Source: Ardenticatenia bacterium (GTDB lineage: Bacteria > Chloroflexota > Anaerolineae > Aggregatilineales > Ch27). Taken from it: a stretch of 7,313 bases of DNA. Below are positions 1 to 5,984 of this stretch, piece by piece. Under the pieces are notes generated by a model, which did no database searches, had not been told where the DNA came from, and saw only the letters and a list, made by a program, of their open reading frames with translations. Both the position numbers and the translations under genes were made by a program. Position 1 is the first letter of the stretch, and every line of letters starts with the position of its first letter. The DNA is taken from assembly GCA_026983935.1 (NCBI GenBank), contig JALSTC010000757.1:1-7313 (forward strand), written 5' to 3'.

Positions 1-374
1 TCATGCTGAAGCATATGGCTGAAGGTATTGGTCGGCGGATCGGTGTACGGCTGGTTGAAAATTTGATACCAGCCATCCGGGTCCGTATTGTCACCGGGCA
101 CGTCCCAGTTGATGCCCAGGTAATTCCCGGCGGGGTCTACCAGCCCTTCCTCGTTATACCCGTGATCCCAGAAATCGTAGCCCCGTCGGGTGAACGCCTC
201 GCGCACTTCACCTTCCTGGAGCAAACCCAACCCGGTAGAATGATGCATGAAGATAATGCTGAGGCGGTCTGCATCTTGAGCGGCGGCAGGCAGCGATGGA
301 TGGACAGCGAAGGCCATGACACTGGATAACAGGACGAACACCAACATATAACGCCACAATCTGATACCCATCAT
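1..374 (-). CDS. Secreted protein of unknown function, N-terminal 124 residues (runs off left edge)
   Basis: An open frame reads leftward from ATG at 374-372 to the window edge without a stop. The protein begins with a clear Sec signal peptide: positive residues R5 and R8, a hydrophobic core at about 10-23, and a cleavage region around PAAAQD (29-34). The mature part has a short beta-strand-like stretch LSIIFM (38-43) followed by HHSTG (44-48), then FWDHGYNEEGL (68-78) and an acidic PGDNTDPDGW (93-102). A ligand-binding or hydrolase fold beginning with a strand and a His-His-Ser-Thr-Gly loop is possible, but I do not recognise a named family. The first ATG is chosen because GGAGGT lies 8 bases upstream; a second ATG follows directly (371-369). 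It is transcribed divergently from the operon at 837. That it is a real exported protein is well supported; its function is unknown. Confidence 0.8.
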   Translation of the reverse strand, partial: MMGIRLWRYMLVFVLLSSVMAFAVHPSLPAAAQDADRLSIIFMHHSTGLGLLQEGEVREAFTRRGYDFWDHGYNEEGLVDPAGNYLGINWDVPGDNTDPDGWYQIFNQPYTDPPTNTFSHMLQH

Positions 375-382
375 GAACTGCT

Positions 383-388
383 ACCTCC
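383..388 (-). promoter_or_regulatory. Ribosome binding site for the left secreted protein
   Basis: On the minus strand GGAGGT stands 8 bases before ATG 374-372. It fixes the start of this gene and argues against longer frames that run further right into the palindromic region. I saw no convincing -35/-10 pair between it and the palindromes. Confidence 0.75.
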
Positions 389-476
389 ACGATAGTAAAA
401 AACATCACACACTTACAGCCTACGACAGAACATCTGCCTGCACAATAGCACGGAAGTAGGGCCGCGGTTCCTGCTG

Positions 477-490
477 CCTGTGGGCACAGG
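477..490. repeat. Perfect palindrome CCTGTG-GG-CACAGG
   Basis: Six bases repeat inverted around GG. The same arms (CCTGTG / CACAGG) recur at 658-663 and 672-677 with a 8-base spacer, so this is probably a related piece of the same repeat family lying just outside the main cluster. The two-base loop means it would form a stem of about five pairs with a four-base loop in RNA. Confidence 0.5.
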
Positions 491-548
491 ACGGGTGCAC
501 TCGAATTTTGGGGCGGATTTTGCCGTGAACAGTGGCTGCTGCCCGCAC

Positions 549-570
549 GCCGGGGAATCAATTCCCCGGC
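549..570. repeat. Perfect 10-bp palindrome (GCCGGGGAAT / ATTCCCCGGC)
   Basis: Ten bases repeat exactly in inverted orientation around CA. This is the strongest single palindrome in the window and opens the cluster of inverted repeats at 549-688. It is not followed by a T-run on either strand, so it is not a simple intrinsic terminator. Its position in a non-coding gap, together with the neighbouring palindromes, fits a dispersed REP/MITE-like element. That family assignment is inference, because only one copy is in the window. Confidence 0.7.
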
Positions 571-616
571 TGAACATGACAAGTCCACTGAAGTGGATTG
601 ATACTGTTCATGTCAG
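570..616. repeat. Imperfect cruciform enclosing hairpin TCCACT-GA-AGTGGA
   Basis: The outer arm CTGA-A-CATGA (570-579) pairs with TCATGTCAG (608-616) with one bulged A; pairing can be extended outward through CCGG (567-570) and CCGG (618-621) with one more bulge. Inside, TCCACT (584-589) and AGTGGA (592-597) form a second hairpin. The longer arm AAGTCCACT (581-589) is also perfectly complementary to AGTGGACTT (638-646) in the next element, so two alternative foldings exclude each other. Confidence 0.55.
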
Positions 617-619
617 CCC

Positions 620-688
620 GGATACCGGTCCACCTTTAGTGGACTTTTCCTGCTGAGCCTGTGGCTCAAGTCACAGGCAGCGGTATCC
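620..688. repeat. Three-way-junction-like inverted repeat set
   Basis: The outer stem GGATACCG (620-627) pairs perfectly with CGGTATCC (681-688). It encloses two hairpins: GTCCAC (628-633) with GTGGAC (639-644) over the loop CTTTA, and GCCTGTG (657-663) with CACAGGC (672-678). A competing small hairpin TGAGCC (654-659) / GGCTCA (663-668) overlaps the second. The first hairpin is followed by TTTT (645-648), so it could weakly terminate rightward transcription, but nothing rightward is transcribed upstream of it. The whole would fold as a closed three-arm structure in RNA or single-stranded DNA. Confidence 0.6.
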
Positions 689-769
689 ATCTGGCCCCTG
701 ACTCCGAATGCACCTGCCGGGATAAATCGCCGTATTGCCGCCAGATTGCCTTCTTGCGATAATCAAAAC

Positions 770-798
770 CTGACCGATGCTGCTGGTTCAGGTATACT
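770..798 (+). promoter_or_regulatory. Sigma70-like promoter of the transporter operon
   Basis: A -35 box CTGACC (770-775, four of six consensus bases) and a -10 box TATACT (793-798, five of six) are separated by 17 bases. The predicted start at about 804-806 would give a leader of about 30 bases that carries the ribosome binding site GAGGGT (823-828). It is the only good rightward promoter before the six-gene run, so it probably drives all of it. Confidence 0.55.
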
Positions 799-836
799 GT
801 TCTGAGTAAAGGCCGACTCTTTGAGGGTAGATACGC

Positions 837-2558
837 ATGACTTTTCGCCGTTTTGGACAGATTCTATTCGCGGGATTCCTGCTCTTCTGCGCCGCCACGC
901 TGCTTCCCGGAGGGGCGCCGGCGGTCAGCGGACAGGAAACAGGCACATCACTGGAACTTTCCGGCTTCCTTGTGGACGCGCAGGGGCAGGCCATCGCCGG
1001 CGCCGAGGTGCTGGTCTATCTGGACGACGCCGAGGAAGCAGCAGCCCATACCGAGAGCCGAGAAGATGGCTCCTGGGTGGTGCGGCTGCCGGACAGCCCG
1101 GCTTCATCGGTACGTGTGGAAATCGAACGGGCGCATTTCGAACCGTACCACTACGAACTGTCGCCGGACGAACTGCTGCAGCTCATCACAGACGGCGTCT
1201 TCAGCCTGCGGCAGATCACGCTGGAGAATCACATCGGGCTGGGCTTCTGGGTTGCCGGGCTGACCTTCGTGATCGTGCTGCTACTGATCGCATTCGAAAA
1301 GCTCAAGAACACGCTTGCCGCGCTGCTGGGCATCTCCGTTGTTTTCATCTCCACCTTCATCGGCGGCGCAATCACGCCGGACCTGTACATTTTCGATTTT
1401 GAGCGGGCGCTGACTTACATCAACTGGGAAGTGATCTTCCTGGTCATGGGCATGATGATTGTGGTCGGCATCATCGAGGGCACGGGCATCTTCCAGTGGC
1501 TGGCCTTCATGGCCTACCGCGCCAGCCGGGGACGCATCTCCCTACTGATCGTCGTGCTGATCGTGATCACTTCGGTGGCCTCGGCGCTGCTGGACAACGT
1601 GACGACCATGCTGCTGATGGCCCCGATCAGCATCCAGATCGCGCTGGCACTGAACATCAGTCCGCTGGCACTGCTTGTGCCGGAGATTCTGGCTTCCAAT
1701 GTCAGCGGCATCAGCACCTTGATCGGCACGCCGACCAACATCCTGATCGGCGCATATGCGGATATCAGCTTCAACGACTTTCTGATCTTCCAGACGCCGG
1801 GCGTGCTGGCCGCTATGGTTGTGATGACGCTTTATGTACTGTTCCACTACCGGCATGAGATCAGCAAACACCCCGGCGGTATCTCCCCGACGCTCTACGC
1901 CAAGCTGCAAGAAAACGCCCGGATCAAAGATCCGCGTGCCCTGCAGCGAGCGCTGGTCGTCTTCAGCGGGATGCTCATCTTCTTCGCCATCGGGGAGAGC
2001 CTGCACCTCGTCCCGGCAGTGACGGCCCTCGTCGGTGCGACCATTCTGCTGCTGTGGGTGGAGCCGGACATCGAAAAGATGCTGATGGCCGTGGACTGGA
2101 TGACGCTGGTGTTCTTCATGGCGCTGTTCATGCTCGTCGGTGCGGTGCAGGAAGTCGGGATACTGGGATTGTTCGCCGGGGCAATGGGGCAGTTGATCGG
2201 CGAGAGCATCGTACTGGGAATCATCGTCATGGTGATAGGCGTGGGGCTGCTGTCCTTCGGCATCGCCAATGTGCCGCTGGCGGCGGCGATGCTGCCGGTC
2301 GTGCGCTTCCTCAGCAGCGGCATCCCCGGCGCAGAAAGTAAGGTGCTGTACTACGCGCTTTCGATGGGCGCGGCAATGGGCGGCAACGGCTTTCTGATCG
2401 GCGGGGAAACCAACCTGATGACCAGCGGCATCGCCGAACGTGCTGGCGTGCCGATCACCTTCATGGGTTTCATGAAAATCGGCGTCCCGGTCACGTTATT
2501 GACTCTGGCAACAGGCGCGCTGTGGCTGTGGCTGCGTTTTGTTGTGATGGGAGCTTAG
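837..2558 (+). CDS. ArsB/P-protein-type ion transporter with N-terminal extracytoplasmic beta domain
   Basis: The 573-residue protein belongs to the ion transporter superfamily (ArsB/NhaD/SLC13-like), multi-spanning carriers that move anions or exchange sodium and protons; the substrate cannot be read from the sequence. Residues 1-33 are a signal peptide. Residues 38-128 form a domain of carboxypeptidase-regulatory-like type (SGFLVDAQGQAIAGAEVLVY, then DGSW), predicted outside the membrane. About ten to twelve hydrophobic segments follow from residue 133. The first half carries the hallmarks LLDNVTTMLL (251-260) and TLIGTPTNILIG (294-305). The second half has the repeat equivalents GIANVPLAAAM (475-485) and GGNGFLIGGETN (515-526), with Ala477 where the family usually has Asp. 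The start is set by GAGGGT eight bases upstream. It heads a probable operon, and a UspA gene follows after 11 bases. Family is certain, transport specificity unknown. Confidence 0.9.
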   Translation: MTFRRFGQILFAGFLLFCAATLLPGGAPAVSGQETGTSLELSGFLVDAQGQAIAGAEVLVYLDDAEEAAAHTESREDGSWVVRLPDSPASSVRVEIERAHFEPYHYELSPDELLQLITDGVFSLRQITLENHIGLGFWVAGLTFVIVLLLIAFEKLKNTLAALLGISVVFISTFIGGAITPDLYIFDFERALTYINWEVIFLVMGMMIVVGIIEGTGIFQWLAFMAYRASRGRISLLIVVLIVITSVASALLDNVTTMLLMAPISIQIALALNISPLALLVPEILASNVSGISTLIGTPTNILIGAYADISFNDFLIFQTPGVLAAMVVMTLYVLFHYRHEISKHPGGISPTLYAKLQENARIKDPRALQRALVVFSGMLIFFAIGESLHLVPAVTALVGATILLLWVEPDIEKMLMAVDWMTLVFFMALFMLVGAVQEVGILGLFAGAMGQLIGESIVLGIIVMVIGVGLLSFGIANVPLAAAMLPVVRFLSSGIPGAESKVLYYALSMGAAMGGNGFLIGGETNLMTSGIAERAGVPITFMGFMKIGVPVTLLTLATGALWLWLRFVVMGA

Positions 2559-2562
2559 GAGG
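2557..2562 (+). promoter_or_regulatory. Ribosome binding site for the UspA-like gene
   Basis: AGGAGG overlaps the TAG stop codon of the transporter gene and stands 7 bases before ATG 2570. It decides the start of the next gene at 2570 rather than an in-frame ATG at 2522 inside the transporter gene, and implies coupled translation. Confidence 0.85.
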
Positions 2563-2569
2563 AACGATC

Positions 2570-2992
2570 ATGACGACGATTTTATGTGCCACGCGCGGTG
2601 GTGAAGCCAGCGTCCGCACGCAGATGCGGGCCATCGAAATGGCCAAGGAACAGAAAGCCAACCTGGTTTTTCTCTACATCGCCGATGTGAAATTCCTCGA
2701 CCGCATGTCCGGTTCGATCGTGGTGGACGTGGCCGCCGAACTGGAAAACATGGGGGAATTCCTGCTGCTGATGGCCCAGGAGCGTGCGGAAAAAGCAGGC
2801 GTCCAGGCGGAAACCCTCGTCAAACGCGGCGAGTTCCGGCAGGCGCTGCTGGAGGCTGCTCAGGAAACCGGAGCCTCAACAATTGTGCTGGGCAGCCCCG
2901 GCGAGGGCGGCAGCATCACCAAGCGCGAATACCTGGAAGAACTGGCGGCCAGCCTGGCCGAAGAGACCGGCATCCAGACGATCATTGTCTGA
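2570..2992 (+). CDS. Universal stress protein A (UspA)-like protein
   Basis: This 140-residue single-domain protein has the Usp alpha/beta layout: strand TTILCA (2-7), a helix, strand NLVFLYIAD (31-39), long helices at about 52-77, a strand near VQAETLVKRG (78-87), helix FRQALLEAAQETG (89-101), strand TIVLGSPG (104-111) and final strand QTIIV (136-140). Length matches the family. The ATP-binding pattern is only partly kept: the usual Asp after the first strand is replaced by TRGGEAS (8-14), and after GSPG (108-111) there is no Gly-Ser/Thr at the expected place. It may therefore bind a different nucleotide or none. It directly follows a transporter with its own strong ribosome binding site, and Usp proteins are often encoded beside transporters; regulation of that transporter is inference. 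Confidence 0.85.
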   Translation: MTTILCATRGGEASVRTQMRAIEMAKEQKANLVFLYIADVKFLDRMSGSIVVDVAAELENMGEFLLLMAQERAEKAGVQAETLVKRGEFRQALLEAAQETGASTIVLGSPGEGGSITKREYLEELAASLAEETGIQTIIV

Positions 2993-3002
2993 GAGGGATT
3001 GT

Positions 3003-3383
3003 ATGGCCGAGATTTACCGTCATGTACCGCACGCGCCGGATGCACACATCGGGCGAATCGATCCCGATAATGGCCGCGTGTACCGTGTGCGTCCCGGCCC
3101 GGACGAATACATCGGGCGGGTGGATTACGCCAGCGGCAAGGTTTACCGCCACCGTCCGCTCGCGCCGGATGAATACCTGGGCCATGCTAATGAGGACGGG
3201 CGTATTTACGCGCATCGTTTCGGCCCGGATACATACCTGGGGCGTGTCGCGCCGGACGGAAGCCTCTTCCGCAATATCCCGCTGAGGCCGGATGAATATC
3301 TGGGCAAGGTGCACGGGATGCAGCATCCCGCCGAAGGGGCGGCGGCGCTGCTGTTGTTCTTCCGGGAAGAGCAGGAGGAATGA
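3003..3383 (+). CDS. Small protein of five tandem ~21-residue beta-type repeats
   Basis: The 126-residue protein has no signal peptide. Almost all of it is five copies of a unit that reads roughly G-R-V-Y-R-x-x-P-x-x-P-D-E-Y-L-G-R-V-D. The first aromatic residue recurs at Y5, Y27, Y48, Y69 and F89; Pro-Asp recurs at 12-13, 33-34, 55-56, 75-76 and 96-97; the Gly after the aliphatic residue recurs at 17, 38, 60, 80 and 101. The regular spacing of 20-22 residues and alternating pattern suggest two short strands per unit, closing as a five-fold ring similar to proteins called beta-flower. A charged tail with a short hydrophobic stretch AALLLFF (114-120) ends it. Start ATG follows GAGAGGGA (2991-2998). 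It sits 10 bases after the Usp gene. Function unknown; the fold is inference, the repeats are directly visible. Confidence 0.85.
   Translation: MAEIYRHVPHAPDAHIGRIDPDNGRVYRVRPGPDEYIGRVDYASGKVYRHRPLAPDEYLGHANEDGRIYAHRFGPDTYLGRVAPDGSLFRNIPLRPDEYLGKVHGMQHPAEGAAALLLFFREEQEE
3012..3311 (+). repeat. Five tandem coding repeats of 60-66 bases
   Basis: The DNA encodes five consecutive units (protein residues 4-103). Conservation is stronger in protein than in DNA, but short stretches such as CCGGATGAATA are shared by units three and five and nearly by unit two. The units have diverged by many substitutions while keeping the same key residues, which points to old duplications under selection rather than a recent slippage event. 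Confidence 0.75.
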
Positions 3384-3393
3384 CCGCCTACCG

Positions 3394-4236
3394 ATGAGCA
3401 TCAAGACCATCATGGCCGCCCTGCTGGGGCCGGCCCTGCTCAGCGCTTTTACCTACGCACACCATATCGAACCGGAAGCGGTGGAAACCGTACCGCTGCG
3501 GGTGAGGCTGCCGCGCCTCGATCCCGCCTTCGACGGCTACCGCCTGGTTCACATCAGCGACATTCACATGAGCCGCTGGATGACCGGAGCACGGCTGTCG
3601 GAAATCATCGCGCTGATCAACGCTCAACAGCCCGATCTGGTGGCCATCACCGGGGACTTTGCGACCAATTTTGCGTCCTTCCCTGCCGCCGACCTGAGCG
3701 CTGCCCTGCGGACACTGCGGCCCCGTGACGCGGTGGTGGCCGTGCTGGGCAATCACGATCACCGTCACCGTGCCGGGCCGGACACCGTGCGCCGCGCCCT
3801 GGGTGAGAGCGGCATCATCGTGCTGGACAACCGCGTGCATACCCTGCGCCGGGGAGCAGCCACGCTGCACATCGCGGGCGTGGATGACGTGGTCTTCCAG
3901 CAGGCGCGGCTTGATCTGGTACTGAAGCAGCTTCCGGAGGACGGGGCGGCGATCCTGCTGGCCCACGAACCGGACTTCGCCGATATCAGCGCAGCAACAG
4001 GGCGTTTTGACCTGCAGCTTTCCGGGCACACGCACGGCGGGCAGGTGATCCTGCCGCTGCTGGGGCCGCCGGTGCTGCCCCAATACGGCCAGCGCTACCC
4101 CGTCGGACGCTACAAGGTAAACGGCATGATCCAGTACACCAACCGGGGGTTGGGCGTGGGCAGCCTGCGCGTGCGCTTCAACTGCCGCCCGGAGATCACG
4201 GTCTTCACGCTGGAAGCAGGGAAAAAGTCGCGATGA
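3394..4236 (+). CDS. Membrane-anchored YkuE-type calcineurin-like metallophosphoesterase
   Basis: This 280-residue protein carries the full metal-binding signature of calcineurin-like phosphoesterases: D56-I-H58, G87-D88, GNHD (119-122), H191 in LAHEPD and GHTHGG (211-216). The tail NRGLGVGSLRVRFNCRPEI (250-268) is typical of the YkuE group, phosphodiesterases or phosphatases acting at the cell envelope, some on lipid-linked substrates. An N-terminal hydrophobic segment (about 5-21) after K4 looks like an uncleaved anchor or signal, so the enzyme is probably outside or at the membrane face. ATG 3394 is chosen because it precedes the hydrophobic segment; GGAGG (3374-3378) lies 15 bases upstream, a little far. 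A longer in-frame extension to 3292 would encode an Arg/Cys-rich stretch overlapping the previous gene and is unlikely. The exact substrate is unknown. Confidence 0.9.
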   Translation: MSIKTIMAALLGPALLSAFTYAHHIEPEAVETVPLRVRLPRLDPAFDGYRLVHISDIHMSRWMTGARLSEIIALINAQQPDLVAITGDFATNFASFPAADLSAALRTLRPRDAVVAVLGNHDHRHRAGPDTVRRALGESGIIVLDNRVHTLRRGAATLHIAGVDDVVFQQARLDLVLKQLPEDGAAILLAHEPDFADISAATGRFDLQLSGHTHGGQVILPLLGPPVLPQYGQRYPVGRYKVNGMIQYTNRGLGVGSLRVRFNCRPEITVFTLEAGKKSR

Positions 4237-4694
4237 AAGCCCCCCTCCAGCCGGTCGAATACGCAAAAGCGTTCCTGCTGAACTTTATCTTTTACGCGGC
4301 GGCCATTGCCGTTTACATGATTTATGCGGCAGGTCGGCCCGGCGGCGTGTCATGGGGCATTGTGGCGCTGCTGGTGATCGGCTCGGTCGTGCTGACGGCG
4401 ATGCGCCTGCGGCGGCTCCAGCCTGTCGAGCGCCGCCTGCGCTTCAAGAACCGGCAGGCGTTTTTGAGCGCACTCGACCACATGATGAAGCTGAAAGACC
4501 GCTGGACTCTGGCCGAAGACAGCGGGTCTTTCCTGCGCTATACGGCACGCTTCAACGTCGGCCTCTACATGGTCAATGCCAGTCTGGAGGTCATGCTGGC
4601 AAACGACGAGGCGCTCCTCGTAGGGCCGCCCCGTATCATGTCAACCATCGTCCCCCTGCTGGTGCAGGCAGGCGTTGCCACACAGTTGACCTGA
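4233..4694 (+). CDS. Two-helix membrane protein of unknown function
   Basis: The 153-residue protein has two predicted membrane helices (about 12-33 and 40-57) joined by a short loop GRPGG, followed by a basic segment RLRRLQPVERRLRFKNR (58-74) that should face the cytosol by the positive-inside rule. The remaining 80 residues are soluble, a mix of helix (QAFLSALDHMMKL) and strands (SFLRYTARFNVGLYMV, ALLVGPP). I do not recognise a family. Its ATG overlaps the stop codon of the phosphoesterase gene (ATGA, 4233-4236), so translation is probably coupled and the two proteins may act together at the membrane. An AGGGA motif lies 10 bases upstream inside the preceding gene. The gene is real by frame, spacing and coding pattern; function cannot be given. 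Confidence 0.8.
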   Translation: MKAPLQPVEYAKAFLLNFIFYAAAIAVYMIYAAGRPGGVSWGIVALLVIGSVVLTAMRLRRLQPVERRLRFKNRQAFLSALDHMMKLKDRWTLAEDSGSFLRYTARFNVGLYMVNASLEVMLANDEALLVGPPRIMSTIVPLLVQAGVATQLT

Positions 4695-4701
4695 CGGACT
4701 T

Positions 4702-5934
4702 ATGAATACATCTATCGCACCTCCCACCATCACCATCCGCCGGCAGCGTGAACGCGCCATCTACAACCGGCATCCCTGGGTCTTCTCCGGCGCGGTGCAG
4801 GCCGTGCACGGCAACCCGGAGCCGGGCGCAACCGTGCGCGTGCAAAATGGGGCGGGCGAATTTCTGGCCTGGGGCTACTGGAACGCGGCCTCGGCCATTC
4901 AGGTACGGCTGCTCTCCTGGCGGGAAGATGAAGCTATTGACGCCGACTTCTGGCGGCGGCGCATTCGCCGGGCGGTTGAGGCGCGTACCGAAGAAAATCT
5001 GATCTATGAGGGCGGCGCACCGGTCGCCTACCGTCTGATCAACGCCGAAAATGACTACCTGCCGGGCCTGATCGTGGATCGCTATGGCGATTGGCTGGTC
5101 CTGCAGGCGCTGACAATGGGCATCGAGGCCCGTAAGCCGCTGCTTGTCGAGCTGCTGGACGACCTGCTGCATCCGGCGGGCATCTATGAGCGCAGCGACG
5201 TGGACGCCCGTCAGAAAGAAGGGCTGCCCCCCGCAGTTGGCCTGCTTCAGGGCCGGGAGCCGCCCGATCTGATCGAAATTGACGAACACGGACGGCGCTT
5301 TCTGGTGGATGTGCGAAACGGCCACAAGACCGGCTTTTACCTCGACCAGCGGCAGAACCGCCTGCTACTGGGCAATCTGCTGCGCTTTGACCCGGACGCG
5401 CAGGAGCGAGTCGTGCTCAATGCCTTCGGATACACCGGCGGCTTCAGCGTCTATGCACTGGACGGCCTGGCAAAGCGTGTGATCACGGTGGACGCCTCAG
5501 CGGAGGCCATTGCGCTGGCAAAGCGCAACGTGTCCCTGAACGGCTTCCACGTCAATGAGGACGATTTTGTGGTGGCCGATGTGTTCCAGCGGCTGCGCCT
5601 CTACCGCGACTCTGCACGGCAGTTCGACATCATCATCCTTGACCCGCCCAAGTTCGCCCATACTCAGCGCCAGGTGGAGCGTGCAGCACGGGGCTACAAA
5701 GACATCAATCTGCTGGCATTCAAGCTGCTCAAACCCGGCGGACTGCTGATGACGTTCTCCTGCTCCGGCGGTGTGAGCGCAGACCTGTTCCGCAAGATCG
5801 TCTTCGGGGCGCTGATCGATTCCGGGCGGGAGGCGCAGGTGCTGCAAACGCTGGGGCCGGGGCCGGATCATCCCGTCGCGCTGACCTTCCCGGAAGGCGC
5901 ATATCTCAAAGGGCTGCTGCTGCGTGTATGGTGA
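4702..5934 (+). CDS. rlmI: RlmI-type 23S rRNA cytosine-C5 methyltransferase
   Basis: The 410-residue protein has the architecture of RlmI (YccW), which uses S-adenosylmethionine to methylate C5 of a cytosine in 23S rRNA (C1962 in E. coli). The N-terminal 75 residues form a PUA-like RNA-binding domain with the typical HPWVFSGAV (24-32). A central RlmI-type linker contains NGHKTGFYLDQR (206-217). The Rossmann methyltransferase part has motif I FGYTGGFS (242-249), the acidic residue D264 in TVDAS, motif IV DPPKF (314-318), and SCSGGV (353-358) with the likely catalytic Cys354. All key residues are present and the length is normal. The start follows the previous stop by 7 bases but has only a weak ribosome binding site, so translation may depend on coupling. 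Family is secure; the exact rRNA position is by homology only. Confidence 0.92.
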   Translation: MNTSIAPPTITIRRQRERAIYNRHPWVFSGAVQAVHGNPEPGATVRVQNGAGEFLAWGYWNAASAIQVRLLSWREDEAIDADFWRRRIRRAVEARTEENLIYEGGAPVAYRLINAENDYLPGLIVDRYGDWLVLQALTMGIEARKPLLVELLDDLLHPAGIYERSDVDARQKEGLPPAVGLLQGREPPDLIEIDEHGRRFLVDVRNGHKTGFYLDQRQNRLLLGNLLRFDPDAQERVVLNAFGYTGGFSVYALDGLAKRVITVDASAEAIALAKRNVSLNGFHVNEDDFVVADVFQRLRLYRDSARQFDIIILDPPKFAHTQRQVERAARGYKDINLLAFKLLKPGGLLMTFSCSGGVSADLFRKIVFGALIDSGREAQVLQTLGPGPDHPVALTFPEGAYLKGLLLRVW

Positions 5935-5954
5935 GCGGAACAGCCTTCTACCGC

Positions 5955-5984
5955 TTGCCGTGATCATGGGATCGCTGGTATAAC
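5955..5984 (+). promoter_or_regulatory. Extended -10 promoter of the dihydrouridine synthase gene
   Basis: A -35 box TTGCCG (5955-5960, four of six) and a -10 box TATAAC (5979-5984, five of six) are 18 bases apart, and TGG before the -10 box supplies the TGn extension. The -10 box ends 8 bases before ATG 5993, so the expected transcription start falls at or within about two bases of the start codon. No Shine-Dalgarno site is seen, consistent with a leaderless message. Confidence 0.6.

Larger units (their letters stand above)
375..836. other. Divergent intergenic region with palindromes and a promoter
   Basis: This stretch of 462 bases has no credible coding frame. Codon-like frames here are short and begin or end inside palindromes. 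It separates the leftward secreted-protein gene from the rightward operon. From left to right it holds the ribosome binding site of the left gene, a small palindrome at 477-490, the palindrome cluster at 549-688, a sigma70-like promoter at 770-798, and the ribosome binding site GAGGGT at 823-828 for the transporter gene. The rest (about 391-476, 491-548 and 689-769) shows nothing I can name. Confidence 0.7.

Noticed and set aside
3..329. Rightward frame of 108 codons at the left edge
   Set aside because: It lies antisense to the secreted-protein gene, which has a signal peptide and a strong ribosome binding site; this frame has neither.
208..588. Leftward frame of 126 codons across the intergenic region
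   Set aside because: It starts inside the palindrome cluster, is Cys/Arg-rich and unlike any protein I know, and overlaps the secreted-protein gene in another frame.
628..648. Hairpin GTCCAC/GTGGAC followed by TTTT as an intrinsic terminator
   Set aside because: The stem is only six pairs, the T-run is four, and there is no rightward gene upstream for it to terminate. It is better explained as part of the palindrome cluster.
494..714. GGTGCACTCG (494-503) and CGAATGCACC (705-714) as terminal inverted repeats of a mobile element
   Set aside because: One mismatch in ten, and the order relative to the CCTGTG arms does not nest as ends of one element should. No flanking duplication was seen.
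2982..3413. Leftward frame of 143 codons with repeats
   Set aside because: Its repetition is simply the reverse reading of the five-repeat gene at 3003-3383, which has the ribosome binding site and operon spacing.
3388..4266. Leftward frame of 292 codons
   Set aside because: It is antisense to the metallophosphoesterase, which has all its family motifs. Long antisense frames are common in GC-rich genes.
4636..5325. Leftward frame of 229 codons
   Set aside because: It is antisense to the RlmI-type methyltransferase and has no recognisable domain.
837..5934. The six-gene run as a new defence system
   Set aside because: No nuclease, NTPase, reverse transcriptase, toxin-antitoxin or other effector signature is present. 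The members read as transport, envelope and RNA-modification genes.
5934..5955. AGCGG/CCGCT inverted repeat after rlmI as a terminator
   Set aside because: Five pairs with a loop of 12 bases and no T-run; too weak to call.
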